Assembly (NCBI GenBank): GCA_016293915.1 | Contig: JAEDCY010000015.1 | Span: 1-62,377 of the forward strand | Source: Treponema sp. | Lineage (GTDB): Bacteria > Spirochaetota > Spirochaetia > Treponematales > Treponemataceae | Direction: 5' to 3' | Length of the DNA: 62,377 nucleotides | Shown here: positions 33,862 through 43,322 of the stretch, one piece after another | Layout: every line of letters starts with the position of its first letter | How positions within the stretch are numbered: the first letter of the stretch is position 1 | Program-made: the position numbers and the translations under genes | The notes under the pieces: model-generated | The model's database searches: none | Told to the model about the DNA's origin: nothing | Seen by the model: the letters and a program-made list of their open reading frames with translations, nothing else

Positions 33862-35508
33862 ATGAAAATGGAAAAAATGCCGCAAGTTAAAAGAACTGCA
33901 AATGGAGCTTTCTGGAAAAATATTTACGAAAAGTTTGAAGCAAGAGTTTATGTTCCAAATTCTCCGCTTGATGGAGATATTTTGAATTATGGCTTCAATG
34001 CTCCATACCTTCTGGTTTTTGCAGAAAAACCGTTTACCGAAGAAGAGCAGGTTTCTTTTGCCCGCCAACATGGATTAGAAAAACTTGCTTCTGATTTTGA
34101 TTCAAGCGTAGTTTATATTTCTCCTGTTTCAGAAAATGGAAAAATCTGTGACTGGAAAAATGCTGCTCCTGATATCCTTTCTGAAATCATATCAAATTCA
34201 AGAATACATCAGTATCATAAAGACGGAGTTGTAATTGCCAATAATGTTTTTCGTCATGCAATAGACGGCTATTTTATTCGTGGTGCAATTTTTCGTGCAG
34301 TGCTCTGCGGTTTTGGAGCTGGAGCTGATTATATTGCTGAAAATTGTCTGCATCATTTTGAAGGAGACGGACTTTGGGGACGTTCAGACCTGGCTCCTGT
34401 AACCTGTATTTTAAGTGGACTATCTCTTGCTCCAGAGATTGGAGCAGATGATATTCCTGTCATATCTTATGGGAACTGTGAAGCGGCAAATGAACTTTTT
34501 GAATCACGCTGTAAATATTTTATAAAACGTACAGCAGAACCATCGGCAGAAGAATTTATTTCTGATTATTACAGCTTTGCAAAACAATTTCGCAGAATGA
34601 ATGGTCCCCTGCAGATTGATCCTGATCTGGAAAAAGACGGACTTGTAATAGAACCTGGCATTGCAGAGGTAAAAACTTCGCCAGATAACTGCGGAGACGA
34701 CAAAGGAACACAAAGTCACAAAATTGGTTATTTTGCATTCTATAACAAAGGGCTTTTTGATAAGGCTTCTTCAGAAGGAGTTCCGCTTGTATTGGGCTTT
34801 CATGGTGGTGGAGACAGCTGTTTCTTCTTTTCTACGATGGCCGGCTGGGCAAAAATCTGCCATAGACATGATTTCCTGTTAGTTACAATTGAAAATCACC
34901 TGAACAGTACAGCTACAGAAATGATTGAGCTGCTGGAAATCCTTAAGAAAAAATATCGTATAGACACAAAACATATTTATGCTACAGGATTTTCTATGGG
35001 AGGTTGTAAAACATGGGATATGATTCAGGAATATCCTGAAATTCTTGCAGCTGCTGCTCCTATGGATGCAACTTTTGATGTTGGATGTAATGTTTACGGT
35101 AAAAAAGTAGAAAAGGGTATAAACACAAAAATTCCGGTTCCTGTATTTTATGCAGGTGGTGAAGTAACCCCTCTTCCTGAATTACCTTTTCAAGCTCAAA
35201 AATGTCTGGACCGCATGGCTTACACTCTTCGTCTGAATAATGCAGAAGCAGCAGACCGCTACGAAAAAGAAGTTAAGCTCGAAAATAAAGATAAGTGGGA
35301 AAATAAAATCTGGGGAATAAATGGAGATGAAGTTGAAACTTCTTATGACGAAAGCCGTGGGTCAACTCTTACAATGCAGAAATTCCGCAGTAAAGATGGC
35401 CAAATATTAAGTATTTTTGCAAGCATTAGCGGACAGGGACATGACTGCCGGGAGCACACTTGCGAGCACGCCTGGCAGTTTATGAGCCGGTTCAGCCGTC
35501 AGGTTTAG
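33862..35508 (+). CDS. Esterase of the PHB-depolymerase / prolyl-oligopeptidase-like type
   Basis: A 548-residue protein with an N-terminal domain of unknown kind (residues 1 to about 300) and a C-terminal alpha/beta hydrolase: LVLGFHGGGDSCFFF near 308, nucleophile in ATGFSMGGCKTWDM near 377, and a late His in GQGHDCREHTCEHAW. No signal peptide is evident. AGGAGA precedes the ATG. The substrate is unknown; carbohydrate esterases such as feruloyl esterases have this layout. Confidence 0.78.
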   Translation: MKMEKMPQVKRTANGAFWKNIYEKFEARVYVPNSPLDGDILNYGFNAPYLLVFAEKPFTEEEQVSFARQHGLEKLASDFDSSVVYISPVSENGKICDWKNAAPDILSEIISNSRIHQYHKDGVVIANNVFRHAIDGYFIRGAIFRAVLCGFGAGADYIAENCLHHFEGDGLWGRSDLAPVTCILSGLSLAPEIGADDIPVISYGNCEAANELFESRCKYFIKRTAEPSAEEFISDYYSFAKQFRRMNGPLQIDPDLEKDGLVIEPGIAEVKTSPDNCGDDKGTQSHKIGYFAFYNKGLFDKASSEGVPLVLGFHGGGDSCFFFSTMAGWAKICHRHDFLLVTIENHLNSTATEMIELLEILKKKYRIDTKHIYATGFSMGGCKTWDMIQEYPEILAAAAPMDATFDVGCNVYGKKVEKGINTKIPVPVFYAGGEVTPLPELPFQAQKCLDRMAYTLRLNNAEAADRYEKEVKLENKDKWENKIWGINGDEVETSYDESRGSTLTMQKFRSKDGQILSIFASISGQGHDCREHTCEHAWQFMSRFSRQV

Positions 35509-35632
35509 TCTCTAGAAAGTGTTGATGGAACTTATTGCTTTTACCGGGGCGCAGAAGAGTAGCACTGTAACTACAGCAAAGGGAATAGCTGCGCACGCAT
35601 AAAGGGAATGCGGCGGCCCTGGGAAAATACAC

Positions 35633-35667
35633 TTGCAAGCAGTTCTTTTTCATTCTATAATATATAT
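35633..35667 (+). promoter_or_regulatory. rsmI promoter, leaderless GTG start
   Basis: TTGCAA (35633-35638), 17 bp and TATAAT (35656-35661) stand 6 bp before GTG 35668, where the RsmI sequence begins. No ribosome site is present. The spacing matches that of the hsdM and trkA starts. Confidence 0.55.
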
Positions 35668-36375
35668 GTGGCAAAACTTTTTGTTGTTGGAACTCCGATA
35701 GGGAACCTTGGTGATATAACTTACCGTGCAATTGAAACGCTCAAAAGCGTAGATTATATTGCTGCGGAAGATACCCGTCATACGCTGCAGCTTTTGAATC
35801 ATTTTGAGATCAAAAAGCCGCTTATCTCCTGCAGAGCCCAAAACGAAAGATTTGCTGGGGAAAAGATAGTCAAACTGCTGGAAGAAGGACACGACGTAGC
35901 TTATGCAAGCGATGCAGGAACTCCTGGAGTTTCTGATCCGGGAGCAGTTCTTGTCGATGTTGTTCGCCAGTCAGGTTTTGATGTGGTGCCGATTCCAGGC
36001 CCTGCAGCTTTTGCAACTCTTGTGAGTGTTGCGGGAACGGGCGGTAAAACCCTGATTTTTGAGGGATTTCTTTCTCCAAAGCCAGGACGCAGACGAAGCC
36101 GCCTGAAAGAACTGATGGATACTGGAAATGCGGTAGTTATTTACGAAAGTCCGTTCAGAATTACTAAACTTCTTGCGGATATTGCCGATATTGAAGGTAA
36201 CCGTCGCATCGTTGTTGGACGCGAATTGACAAAACTGCACGAAGAAATAACCAGCGGAACGGCCGTTGAGCTCTACGAGGACTATTCTTCGAGACAATCC
36301 ATAAAAGGAGAGTTTGCAGTTTTTATTTCTGGTGTAAAAAATATTAAGAATTATGATGAATCTACCGATAATTAA
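35668..36375 (+). CDS. rsmI: 16S rRNA 2'-O-ribose C1402 methyltransferase
   Basis: A 235-residue protein of the tetrapyrrole-methylase fold: AKLFVVGTPIGNLGDITYRA at the start, AEDTRHTLQLLNHF near residue 33, DAGTPGVSDPG near 82 and VPIPGPAAFATLVSVAG near 103. It methylates C1402 of 16S rRNA using SAM. GTG at 35668 is chosen because the family sequence starts there and a promoter lies 6 bp upstream; longer frames to 35608 start with non-family residues. Confidence 0.93.
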   Translation: MAKLFVVGTPIGNLGDITYRAIETLKSVDYIAAEDTRHTLQLLNHFEIKKPLISCRAQNERFAGEKIVKLLEEGHDVAYASDAGTPGVSDPGAVLVDVVRQSGFDVVPIPGPAAFATLVSVAGTGGKTLIFEGFLSPKPGRRRSRLKELMDTGNAVVIYESPFRITKLLADIADIEGNRRIVVGRELTKLHEEITSGTAVELYEDYSSRQSIKGEFAVFISGVKNIKNYDESTDN

Positions 36376-36396
36376 AGGGTAGAGGGGTAGGACGTT

Positions 36397-36684
36397 ATGA
36401 TGATAAATGGTGTAAACAATGTTACTCAGGTGAACAATGTTCAGAATCTCCGCAAAACCGAAAGCTCTGCAAAGGTAGACCGCGAATACGATTCTATCAG
36501 CGTTTCTGCTGAAGCCAAAGAAATGGCAGAAGCTTACTACCTGGAAAAAGTTGCTAACGAGACTCCAGACGTAAGAGCAGATCGCGTCGCAGCCGTTAAA
36601 GAAAAGCTTAAGGATCCAAATTATTTGAATGATGCTGTAATTAAATCAGCAGCAGATAAGTTCTTGTCTGCAATTGGACTCTAA
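36397..36684 (+). CDS. flgM: FlgM-like anti-sigma-28 factor
   Basis: A 95-residue protein with a disordered Asn/Val-rich N-terminus (INGVNNVTQVNNVQNL), a DSISVSAEAKEM segment and a C-terminal helix VRADRVAAVKEKLKDPNYL, which is the region that binds FliA in FlgM. The order is typical of FlgM. It would hold sigma-28 until the flagellar hook is complete. It lies just downstream of rsmI with AGGACG before the ATG, and is followed by a strong terminator. No other flagellar gene is in the window. Confidence 0.82.
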   Translation: MMINGVNNVTQVNNVQNLRKTESSAKVDREYDSISVSAEAKEMAEAYYLEKVANETPDVRADRVAAVKEKLKDPNYLNDAVIKSAADKFLSAIGL

Positions 36685-36707
36685 GGGCAGTTTTTTAAAT
36701 GGCTCTC

Positions 36708-36737
36708 AAAAGACGGAACGCGTTTCCGTCTTTTTTT
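36708..36737 (+). terminator. Rho-independent terminator after flgM
   Basis: A hairpin with arms AAAGACGGAA and TTTCCGTCTTT around a short CG-rich loop is followed by a run of seven T. It begins 24 bp after the flgM stop. Confidence 0.88.
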
Positions 36738-36743
36738 GTTTAA

Positions 36744-36817
36744 GGTGGTTTCGACAAGCTCAACCACCGGAGATTGGAGTAGTACGGTGCAAAAGCACCT
36801 ATCGTATCGAAATCACA
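36744..36817. repeat. GGTGGTTTCGA / TATCGAAATCAC repeat copy
   Basis: Starts GGTGGTTTCGACAAGCTC and ends CGTATCGAAATCAC, with an inner palindrome GTGCAAAAGCAC. It matches the family at 30972 and 16164 and occupies most of the gap after the flgM terminator. Confidence 0.82.
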
Positions 36818-36845
36818 TTGTATATAAATAAGGAAGAGTTATAAA

Positions 36846-37994
36846 ATGGCAGATTTAGCATTCAGAATTAATCCAAACATTATTTTAGGACCTTATACTA
36901 TTTCAAGACTTGGAGCACAGGTTCACGAATGGGGAAGCAGATACATGGTTATTATGGATCCTATGCTCAATGAAGCGCAGCTTGCTGGTCAGATTATGCA
37001 GTCCTTGATTGACCGAAAAATCGAAAGCTTTGTTTTTGCAGAGCTTGCCGAAGGCCCAACTACCCAGGTAATTGGCCGTGCCCTTGCTCTTGCAAAAGAA
37101 GGTCATGTTCATGGAATTATCTGTATTGGCGGTGAAAAAGCCATTCAGGTTGGTCGTGCGGTTGCAGCATATTATAACGAAGTACATGATTTTTATAATT
37201 TCGTAGACGGAGCTCTTCCAACATCAAACTCGCTTCCTTGTATATGTATTCCTACAACTTACAGGAGTCCATTTATGTTTACACAGGATATTCCTGTTGT
37301 TGATTCACGCAGCCATCAGTTGAAATTCCTTCGTGTACAGAGTGGTGTTTGCAAGCTGGTTCTTACAGATCCAAATCTTATGCTTACTCTTACAGATAAT
37401 CAAAAAGCTACTCTTTCAATTGAACTGATTTCGATTGCCGTTGAAGCTTATCTTTCACAGAAAGCAAACTTCTTTAGCGATATGTTTATTGAAAAAGGCC
37501 TTGAGATTCTTTCTTACGGACTTGATGGATCTCCAACTCTTGATATTACCACACCGGCAGAAGTACTTCTGGCACAGGCCGGTTGTTTAATTTCGCTTGG
37601 CGCGGCTGCTTCGAGTGTTGGAGTAGGAACTTTACTCTCATACAGTATTTATTCACGTTATCATAAAAGTAAATCTCTTATTTCTTCTATTTTGCTTCCA
37701 TTCCAGCTGGAAGATGTAGCAAAATTTAAGCTTGCAAAGATAGAAAAGCTTGCTCATATTATGAGGGCATGTCCGGAAGATTCTACTGGAGAAGATACTG
37801 CAAAACAGTTTACAGATTATGTTCGCCAGAAGATTGCCAAGGGTGGTTTACCAACTCGTCTTAAAGATTTGAATCTTACAGTAGATCAACTTTCACTTCC
37901 TGTTGAAGATATAAAGGCTGTAAATCTTATAAACAATCTTCCTCGCAGCATGACTACAGACGATTTGTTTGATTTTGTAAAACTTGCGTATTGA
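36846..37994 (+). CDS. Iron-containing alcohol dehydrogenase homologue, metal site degenerate
   Basis: The 382-residue protein has the fold signatures of group III ADHs but key positions are altered. The cofactor motif GGGS is GGEKAIQVGRAVA near residue 94. In the metal motif MDALTHAIEAY the query reads IELISIAVEAY near residue 195, so Asp is Glu and His is Ile. The next His region reads GVGTLLSYS without His; only one His (RYHKSKS near 272) is kept. It probably lacks dehydrogenase activity, unless another metal site is used. Ribosome site AGGAAGAG precedes the ATG; a terminator follows. Confidence 0.8.
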   Translation: MADLAFRINPNIILGPYTISRLGAQVHEWGSRYMVIMDPMLNEAQLAGQIMQSLIDRKIESFVFAELAEGPTTQVIGRALALAKEGHVHGIICIGGEKAIQVGRAVAAYYNEVHDFYNFVDGALPTSNSLPCICIPTTYRSPFMFTQDIPVVDSRSHQLKFLRVQSGVCKLVLTDPNLMLTLTDNQKATLSIELISIAVEAYLSQKANFFSDMFIEKGLEILSYGLDGSPTLDITTPAEVLLAQAGCLISLGAAASSVGVGTLLSYSIYSRYHKSKSLISSILLPFQLEDVAKFKLAKIEKLAHIMRACPEDSTGEDTAKQFTDYVRQKIAKGGLPTRLKDLNLTVDQLSLPVEDIKAVNLINNLPRSMTTDDLFDFVKLAY

Positions 37995-38040
37995 TTGAAA
38001 TAATTGACTTGGTTATTATAAGAACTCAGATGCTGTAAGC

Positions 38041-38089
38041 AAAAAAAAGAGTGCCCAAAACATCATCTCGTTTTGGGTACTCTTTTTTT
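38041..38089 (+). terminator. Rho-independent terminator after the ADH homologue
   Basis: A-rich left flank, hairpin arms AAGAGTGCCCAAAAC and GTTTTGGGTACTCTT, and a T run. The symmetry of the flanks allows it to work in both directions. It ends 21 bp before the next gene. Confidence 0.9.
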
Positions 38090-38110
38090 GCTGAAAGGCA
38101 TGTTTTACAC

Positions 38111-38938
38111 ATGATTGAACCAGGAAAATTATTTCAACTTGAAGGTGGCCAGAAACGCCGAAAGCTTGCTCTTACCTTCGGAGCTCTTGAACGTGATATT
38201 CTCGGAATTGCAGAAAAAGGCACTGAATACAATTTTGGTCTGCCTCGCGCCGAATATATAAAACAGGTTACAGCCGTACTTCTCCGCGACCCAAAACTTT
38301 CTGAAGATGCCAGTGCACGGCTTCGTACACTTCTCGCTGCAGAACCTCTAGACGAACTTCGCATATGTAACTACGCCCGTAACACTCTACTTGAACTCTT
38401 AGGAACTTTTCCTGCAGAGTGGGATCTTGTCATTGCACCACATAATCCTGCTGCAGCCGGCACAGAACAAGACGGTACTGTTCGTGCCCGCGACTTTTTT
38501 CCCGGGGTAGCTGTTTATGCAGAAGATATTCGCTCACCTTTTAATATAGGCTCGATTTTCCGAACGGCAGAAGCGATGGGTGCAGAAAAGGTTCTCATTT
38601 CTCCTCATTGTATTGATCCTACTCAACCACGTGCAATCCGTTCAGGAATGGGTTGTATAGAAACTATGGGCTGGGAACGCCTTTCACTCGACCAGCTCCC
38701 TGCGGATACACCTGTGTTTGCACTGGAAACCGGGGGAACTTCAATCGAAGAATTTAAATTTCCAGAGCGTGGGATTTGTATAATCGGGTCGGAGGAACTG
38801 GGTGTGAGCCCGGAAGCTCTTTCACGTGCAACTTATGGCACTGTCACAATTCCAATGAAGGGACTTAAAGCTTCTTTGAATGTTGGAGTGGCATTTGGAA
38901 TCTTAATGCAAAAGTGGGTTGAAAGCATAAAAGCTTAG
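38111..38938 (+). CDS. TrmH family RNA methyltransferase (SPOUT)
   Basis: The 275-residue protein ends in a SPOUT domain: VAVYAEDIRSPFNIGSIFRTAEAMGAEKVLI (motif 1) near residue 137, CIIGSEELGVSPEAL (motif 2) and VTIPMKGLKASLNVGVAFGI (motif 3). It 2'-O-methylates a tRNA or rRNA ribose; the target is not fixed. The N-terminal region of about 130 residues is not recognisable. Start at 38111 is used because an earlier in-frame start at 38051 falls inside the terminator hairpin. Confidence 0.88.
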   Translation: MIEPGKLFQLEGGQKRRKLALTFGALERDILGIAEKGTEYNFGLPRAEYIKQVTAVLLRDPKLSEDASARLRTLLAAEPLDELRICNYARNTLLELLGTFPAEWDLVIAPHNPAAAGTEQDGTVRARDFFPGVAVYAEDIRSPFNIGSIFRTAEAMGAEKVLISPHCIDPTQPRAIRSGMGCIETMGWERLSLDQLPADTPVFALETGGTSIEEFKFPERGICIIGSEELGVSPEALSRATYGTVTIPMKGLKASLNVGVAFGILMQKWVESIKA

Positions 38939-38945
38939 GATGGTA

Positions 38946-40451
38946 TTAATACTCTCCATGTTCGGCTTTATAGCCTTCTCGTAAATCATTAACAATCTTT
39001 GCAAACTGTTTTTCATCTGCAATATTAAAAAGTTTAAGGGAAAGCTTTTCTACCTGATAAAAATCAACCATACCTACAGAATAAAAATCTACCATTTCTG
39101 CAAGATGGAGTAAGGCAATTCTGTCTTTATATGTATCTGGAACAAGTGAAAGACCATTCCAGCCTACAAGATCATAGTAAACATTTCTTGAAAAACCAAG
39201 GCGTTTTGCCGCAACCATTGTTACGTAGGTAGAGGCATTTCTATTCAGGAATATATTAAGAATTTTTTCACCAAACTCAGAATATTGCTGGCTTAACTCA
39301 GTAATATAATCAATTTGATTTTTGCTGGCTCCGGCAAGAAACAAGGCTCCGAGACTATCAAAGAGCCCCAGAAGATACATATAATTCTCATCCTGACCGA
39401 TTACTTCTTTTACCGGGCAATTTTTATAAAGGGTATATACATAATATGCAACATGCCTTGAGTGTCTGAGAATTTCCTTAAAGAAATCAGCTCCTTCAAT
39501 AATGCGGTTTCGTGGATTACTTTCACTGAAAATGAATTTCAAATCATAATCAGAAAGCATAGCTATTGCTTTTTTCAGATCAAAACATTTTTTGTCTTTT
39601 TCGAGGACATCTTTGAATGGCAGTAAAGCAAGGGATAAATCCTTTCGAACAACTTCATAAAGAGCATTACGATCTAAAGGTTCGTCGGTATTTACGATTT
39701 TATTTGCCTGATCAAAGCTTTCTTTAAGAATAGGAATTGTATCTTCGAGATTTACAAATTCGTAAGTGAGCATTTCTGCGCCAGAATAAACAACTTTATT
39801 ACAAGGAAGAATAATTCTGGTTACTGTTTCATCATCATCAGAGAAAACCTGATAGTTTTCTTTTGTGAGGCCGACCTTCTGTAACATAAGGATAATGATG
39901 ATAATTCCAAGGCCGGCACCTTCAGACTGGTCGAGTACATTTTTGAATACTTCGTCCATTTCTTTGTACTGCTGTACACTGTCTAATTTCTGCTGGATTC
40001 TTTCTTTTTCAAAAACAGTGAGCTGGCTGTTATTCTTGATATCAATATAGATTTTGTCTGCCTGAATTCTCAGTACAAGCTTTATGTAAAGACCTGCTTT
40101 TTTCTGAAGCTCCAGATAGTGGTCTATATTGGTAAGGGTATCCATTTTAAAATTTTCCATACCCTTTTCGTAATCTTCAGGATTATTTATATCCAGGCCT
40201 TTTTCTTTAAAGTAAACACGCTTAGTATTAGCTTTTTTTGCATTAGTCAAAAGTTCGCTAAGACAGAAATTCAGATATTCCTTTAAGTGAGACTGATGAC
40301 ACTCATCCAGAAAGATTTCCATAACGTTGCGTATATACACTTCTGTATTTTTTGGCAAGGTATAGGTTGTCATTTCTATAGGCAGTTGTAAACAGACAGA
40401 GGTTTGTATCTTTCTTTTGTCTATTTTAAGCTGTTCTTCCAACGCATCCAT
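38946..40451 (-). CDS. GHKL ATPase-like domain fused to an HDOD-like domain
   Basis: The 501-residue cytoplasmic protein has a histidine-kinase-type ATPase at the N-terminus: N box CLSELLTNAKKANT near residue 65 and G box SEGAGLGIIIIIL near 177. There is no histidine phosphoacceptor domain. The C-terminal half (DYDLKFIFSESNPRNRIIEG to the end) is all-helical with an HDOD/HD-like run, including GLFDSLGALFLAG and MVAAKRLGFSRNVYYDLVGW. A signalling role is likely, but the partner is unknown. Confidence 0.6.
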   Translation of the reverse strand: MDALEEQLKIDKRKIQTSVCLQLPIEMTTYTLPKNTEVYIRNVMEIFLDECHQSHLKEYLNFCLSELLTNAKKANTKRVYFKEKGLDINNPEDYEKGMENFKMDTLTNIDHYLELQKKAGLYIKLVLRIQADKIYIDIKNNSQLTVFEKERIQQKLDSVQQYKEMDEVFKNVLDQSEGAGLGIIIIILMLQKVGLTKENYQVFSDDDETVTRIILPCNKVVYSGAEMLTYEFVNLEDTIPILKESFDQANKIVNTDEPLDRNALYEVVRKDLSLALLPFKDVLEKDKKCFDLKKAIAMLSDYDLKFIFSESNPRNRIIEGADFFKEILRHSRHVAYYVYTLYKNCPVKEVIGQDENYMYLLGLFDSLGALFLAGASKNQIDYITELSQQYSEFGEKILNIFLNRNASTYVTMVAAKRLGFSRNVYYDLVGWNGLSLVPDTYKDRIALLHLAEMVDFYSVGMVDFYQVEKLSLKLFNIADEKQFAKIVNDLREGYKAEHGEY

Positions 40452-40523
40452 AATAATTACTTATCTATTTTAACTCAAAATAACAAAAAAGTAAAAATTT
40501 ATTTTGCGCTTTTCTTCTATTAG

Positions 40524-42560
40524 TTAAAACAAAGCTTCTCCTGCTTCTGTGGCATCTGCAAATGGACCTGCAATTGGACTTTTACCGCGTTTTTTTCCTA
40601 AGAAGTCGGTATCAAAAATAATTGAAGAACCATCCGGATTTTCGTAATTCTGTTCGGGTTCAAAAGCTGGAGGAATATCTTCTGTTTTCATCAGTTTGCA
40701 TTTGAGCGCGTTTGCTGGAATCTTTCCGGCTTTAATTAAATCATAAAGATTTGTTTTCAAGTGGATTTTGCCAGCTTTTTGTGTATATCCGATTGTTACT
40801 TCAGTTCTTGTATCAACATAGGCATCTTTTTCTTTGTTCATTGCTTTTGCGCCATTGAAGTAAAGATTTCCGTCTGCCCATACAGGAAGTTCTGAGTAAT
40901 AACGGTCTGTAGTTTGTGAACCCATTCCGCAGTAACCCTTGAACTGAGCATCCCATTCTTCAAAGGTTGGGTAGTTATTATATGGTCTGGTTCCTGCAAC
41001 AAAGTTTGAATCATCCCAATCGTTATTAGCATTATCCAGCATTCTTGCAGCAAACTCCGGATGAATTGGCTGCTGGATAAAGATGTTATTATAGAATTTA
41101 CAGTCACCATGAAGAATTGTCATGAATCCTGCAATTTCTGTTCTGTGCTTCATGTGATATGGAGTGTAACGTGGAGACGGGCGATTTGGTGCACCATTAT
41201 TACAACCACGTCCAACTGCAGTAAAGCTTCCGGCAATCAGGTTGTGAACAAGTGCTACTCCCTGGGTTGCAAGCTTGAGAGCTCGAGGTGAAAGGAAGAT
41301 ATTATTATCTACGAGAGTTGGCCCGTGAGAAACTTCTATAAAAAGATCTTCTGCAACTTCGGCAATAATGTCTTTTCCAGGGGAGCGTGGCGGAATATTA
41401 TCATGGAAGAAGTTCTGTGTTACGCGGGTTCCCTGAGCCTGCCAGTCGAGCCAGATTCCACGGGTACAGTGGTGTATATGGTTTCTGCGGTAAATGCAGT
41501 CGATTGCGGCATGCATTTTAATTCCACCGATTTCTGCCCCGGCAAGATTCTGCTTATTATTTATATGATGAATATGATTGTCTTCAATCAGAGAGAAAAC
41601 TCCGCCAAGGTGACCAACAATTCCTGTCTGGCCGCAATCGTGAATGTCGCAGCGGCGAACAGTGTGTGAGCCGATGTTTTCCTTGTTCCAGCCTTCAACC
41701 TGAGCCTGACAGATACAATCTCTTTCAGTTTGAGTTCCATCTTTGTATTTAGTTTTCAGCCATTTGTTGTCGTTATTAGGCTGCTTATATTTTCCAAGTG
41801 AGATTCCAGAGCATTTTGATTCATAAACCTCGCAATCCTCAATAATCCAGCCTTTTGACCAGTGAGGACCAATCATTCCTTCCTGGTAAGCTGTAGGAGG
41901 AGCCCACTGTGTTGCAGCCTGAGAAACTGTAAAGCCGCTCAAAGTGATATAGCCGATGCCTTCTTTCTGTGGGTAAAAACAATTTCTTCTTACACTGATT
42001 TCTACGTTTTCTTTGTTTGGATCTCTGCCCAGGAAGTTTACATAAAAAACTGTTTCGTCTTTATTTTTGTCCTGTTCTGCATACCATTTAAAACGTGAAA
42101 AATCTGTATCCCAGGCAGCATTGCTTGCTTCTGCCTTTTTTACTTCTTCCAGAGATTGAACTTCGTACATTGATTTTCCGTTAAGGTAAACATCTCCAGT
42201 ATGAGCAATAAAATAAGCAATAAACCAGTCGCCGCTGACCAGAGTTTTATAAGGATTGTATTTTCCGAAAATAGAGTTTGGAACACGGGCTGTATAAACA
42301 GTGCCTTCTACTTTTTTCCATCCGGTAAGAACTTCTGCGCCGGTAATATGTGCACCACGCAATTTTGCAGAGCGGTAAACAATAGGCGCTCCTTCTTTAC
42401 CAGCGTGTTTTGGATTTACATTTTCACGGTAAATTCCAGGTTTTACAATTACTTCGTCACCAGCAACGGCAATATCAGCGGCCATCTGAATTGTATTAAA
42501 AGGTTTTTTTTCAGAACCATCTCCACCAGCTTTTGCTGCTGCATCAACATAATATTTCAT
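40524..42560 (-). CDS. Right-handed parallel beta-helix protein (polysaccharide-active-like)
   Basis: A 678-residue protein. The N-terminus YYVDAAAKAGGDGSEKKPFN with TIQMAADIAVAGDEVIVKPG and IYRENVNPK is the DUF1565-like start of beta-helix enzymes. Repeating short strands with VRRCDIHDCGQTGIVGHLGG, EDNHIHHINN and RRNHIHHCTRGIWLDWQAQG form the coils. This class contains pectate lyases and related plant polysaccharide enzymes. No signal peptide is visible, so it may be intracellular. A short GGAG ribosome site precedes the ATG. Upstream, 42561-42794 is AT-rich with several TATAAT-like sites. Confidence 0.82.
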   Translation of the reverse strand: MKYYVDAAAKAGGDGSEKKPFNTIQMAADIAVAGDEVIVKPGIYRENVNPKHAGKEGAPIVYRSAKLRGAHITGAEVLTGWKKVEGTVYTARVPNSIFGKYNPYKTLVSGDWFIAYFIAHTGDVYLNGKSMYEVQSLEEVKKAEASNAAWDTDFSRFKWYAEQDKNKDETVFYVNFLGRDPNKENVEISVRRNCFYPQKEGIGYITLSGFTVSQAATQWAPPTAYQEGMIGPHWSKGWIIEDCEVYESKCSGISLGKYKQPNNDNKWLKTKYKDGTQTERDCICQAQVEGWNKENIGSHTVRRCDIHDCGQTGIVGHLGGVFSLIEDNHIHHINNKQNLAGAEIGGIKMHAAIDCIYRRNHIHHCTRGIWLDWQAQGTRVTQNFFHDNIPPRSPGKDIIAEVAEDLFIEVSHGPTLVDNNIFLSPRALKLATQGVALVHNLIAGSFTAVGRGCNNGAPNRPSPRYTPYHMKHRTEIAGFMTILHGDCKFYNNIFIQQPIHPEFAARMLDNANNDWDDSNFVAGTRPYNNYPTFEEWDAQFKGYCGMGSQTTDRYYSELPVWADGNLYFNGAKAMNKEKDAYVDTRTEVTIGYTQKAGKIHLKTNLYDLIKAGKIPANALKCKLMKTEDIPPAFEPEQNYENPDGSSIIFDTDFLGKKRGKSPIAGPFADATEAGEALF

Positions 42561-42794
42561 AAAAACTCCTGTTCACGGTGAAAACGTATTATTATTTCAG
42601 TTTCCACTATAATATATCCAATTATAATTTTATAATACACCAAAATATTAATGAAAATGTATAAAAGAAATATATTAATATTGTAATAATATCTCATTAA
42701 GAGGCTGGCTCCAGTTTTTTTTGGTTGATAAATCAGGTCGTTCTGTTAAAATATATAGACAATATTTTATCCAATATTTAAATCGGAGTTAAAT

Positions 42795-43310
42795 ATGCTT
42801 AAATTTCTGGTAAAACTTCTTAAGGCTTTGAACAGTAATTCACATCCGGGTGAAATTGCTCATGCCGTTTGTTTGGGAATGCTGCTTGGACTTTTGCCAA
42901 AGAACAACATTTTCTGGTATGTAATAACTGTATTTGTTCTTTTTATGAGAATAAACAAAGGTGCTCTGGTTTTGTGTACCTTGGGCTTCTCTCTGCTGGC
43001 ACCTCTTTTTGATTCCTTCTTCGATTCTGTGGGGTACTGGTTTCTTACCTTGCCTTCTCTTGAACCAACCTTTGCAAAACTGCTTGATATTCCATTTGTG
43101 AGCTTTACGAAATTCAATAATACAATTGCGTCGGGTTCACTGCTTTGTGGGCTCATACTTTATATTCCGCTTTATATTCTTGCCCGTCTTTTCATCTGGC
43201 TTATGAGAAATAAACTTGTTCCGATTATGCGAAAAACAAAAGTTATTATAGTGCTTTCTAAGGTTCCGCTTGTTCAAAAGGTTTCGGCACTTATTGCGGA
43301 AGATGATTAA
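42795..43310 (+). CDS. TIGR03546 family membrane protein
   Basis: A 171-residue DUF2062-like protein with about three or four membrane segments (FWYVITVFVLFMRI, ALVLCTLGFSLLAPLF, LLCGLILYIPLYILARLFIW) and a conserved HPGEIAHAVCLGMLLGLLPK near the N-terminus. It is paired with TIGR03545, as in other spirochaetes, 12 bp apart. Its function is unknown. GGAG precedes the ATG; the upstream region has the TTGATA and TAAAAT boxes of a promoter. Confidence 0.88.
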   Translation: MLKFLVKLLKALNSNSHPGEIAHAVCLGMLLGLLPKNNIFWYVITVFVLFMRINKGALVLCTLGFSLLAPLFDSFFDSVGYWFLTLPSLEPTFAKLLDIPFVSFTKFNNTIASGSLLCGLILYIPLYILARLFIWLMRNKLVPIMRKTKVIIVLSKVPLVQKVSALIAEDD

Positions 43311-43322
43311 GGGGGCAAAAGA

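Noticed and set aside
35492..35731. Minus-strand 79-codon frame between the esterase gene and rsmI
   Set aside because: It overlaps the rsmI promoter and start and shows no conserved pattern or ribosome site.
38051..38110. Upstream start for the TrmH-type gene
   Set aside because: The first 20 codons lie in the terminator hairpin of the previous gene, and family-like sequence begins later.
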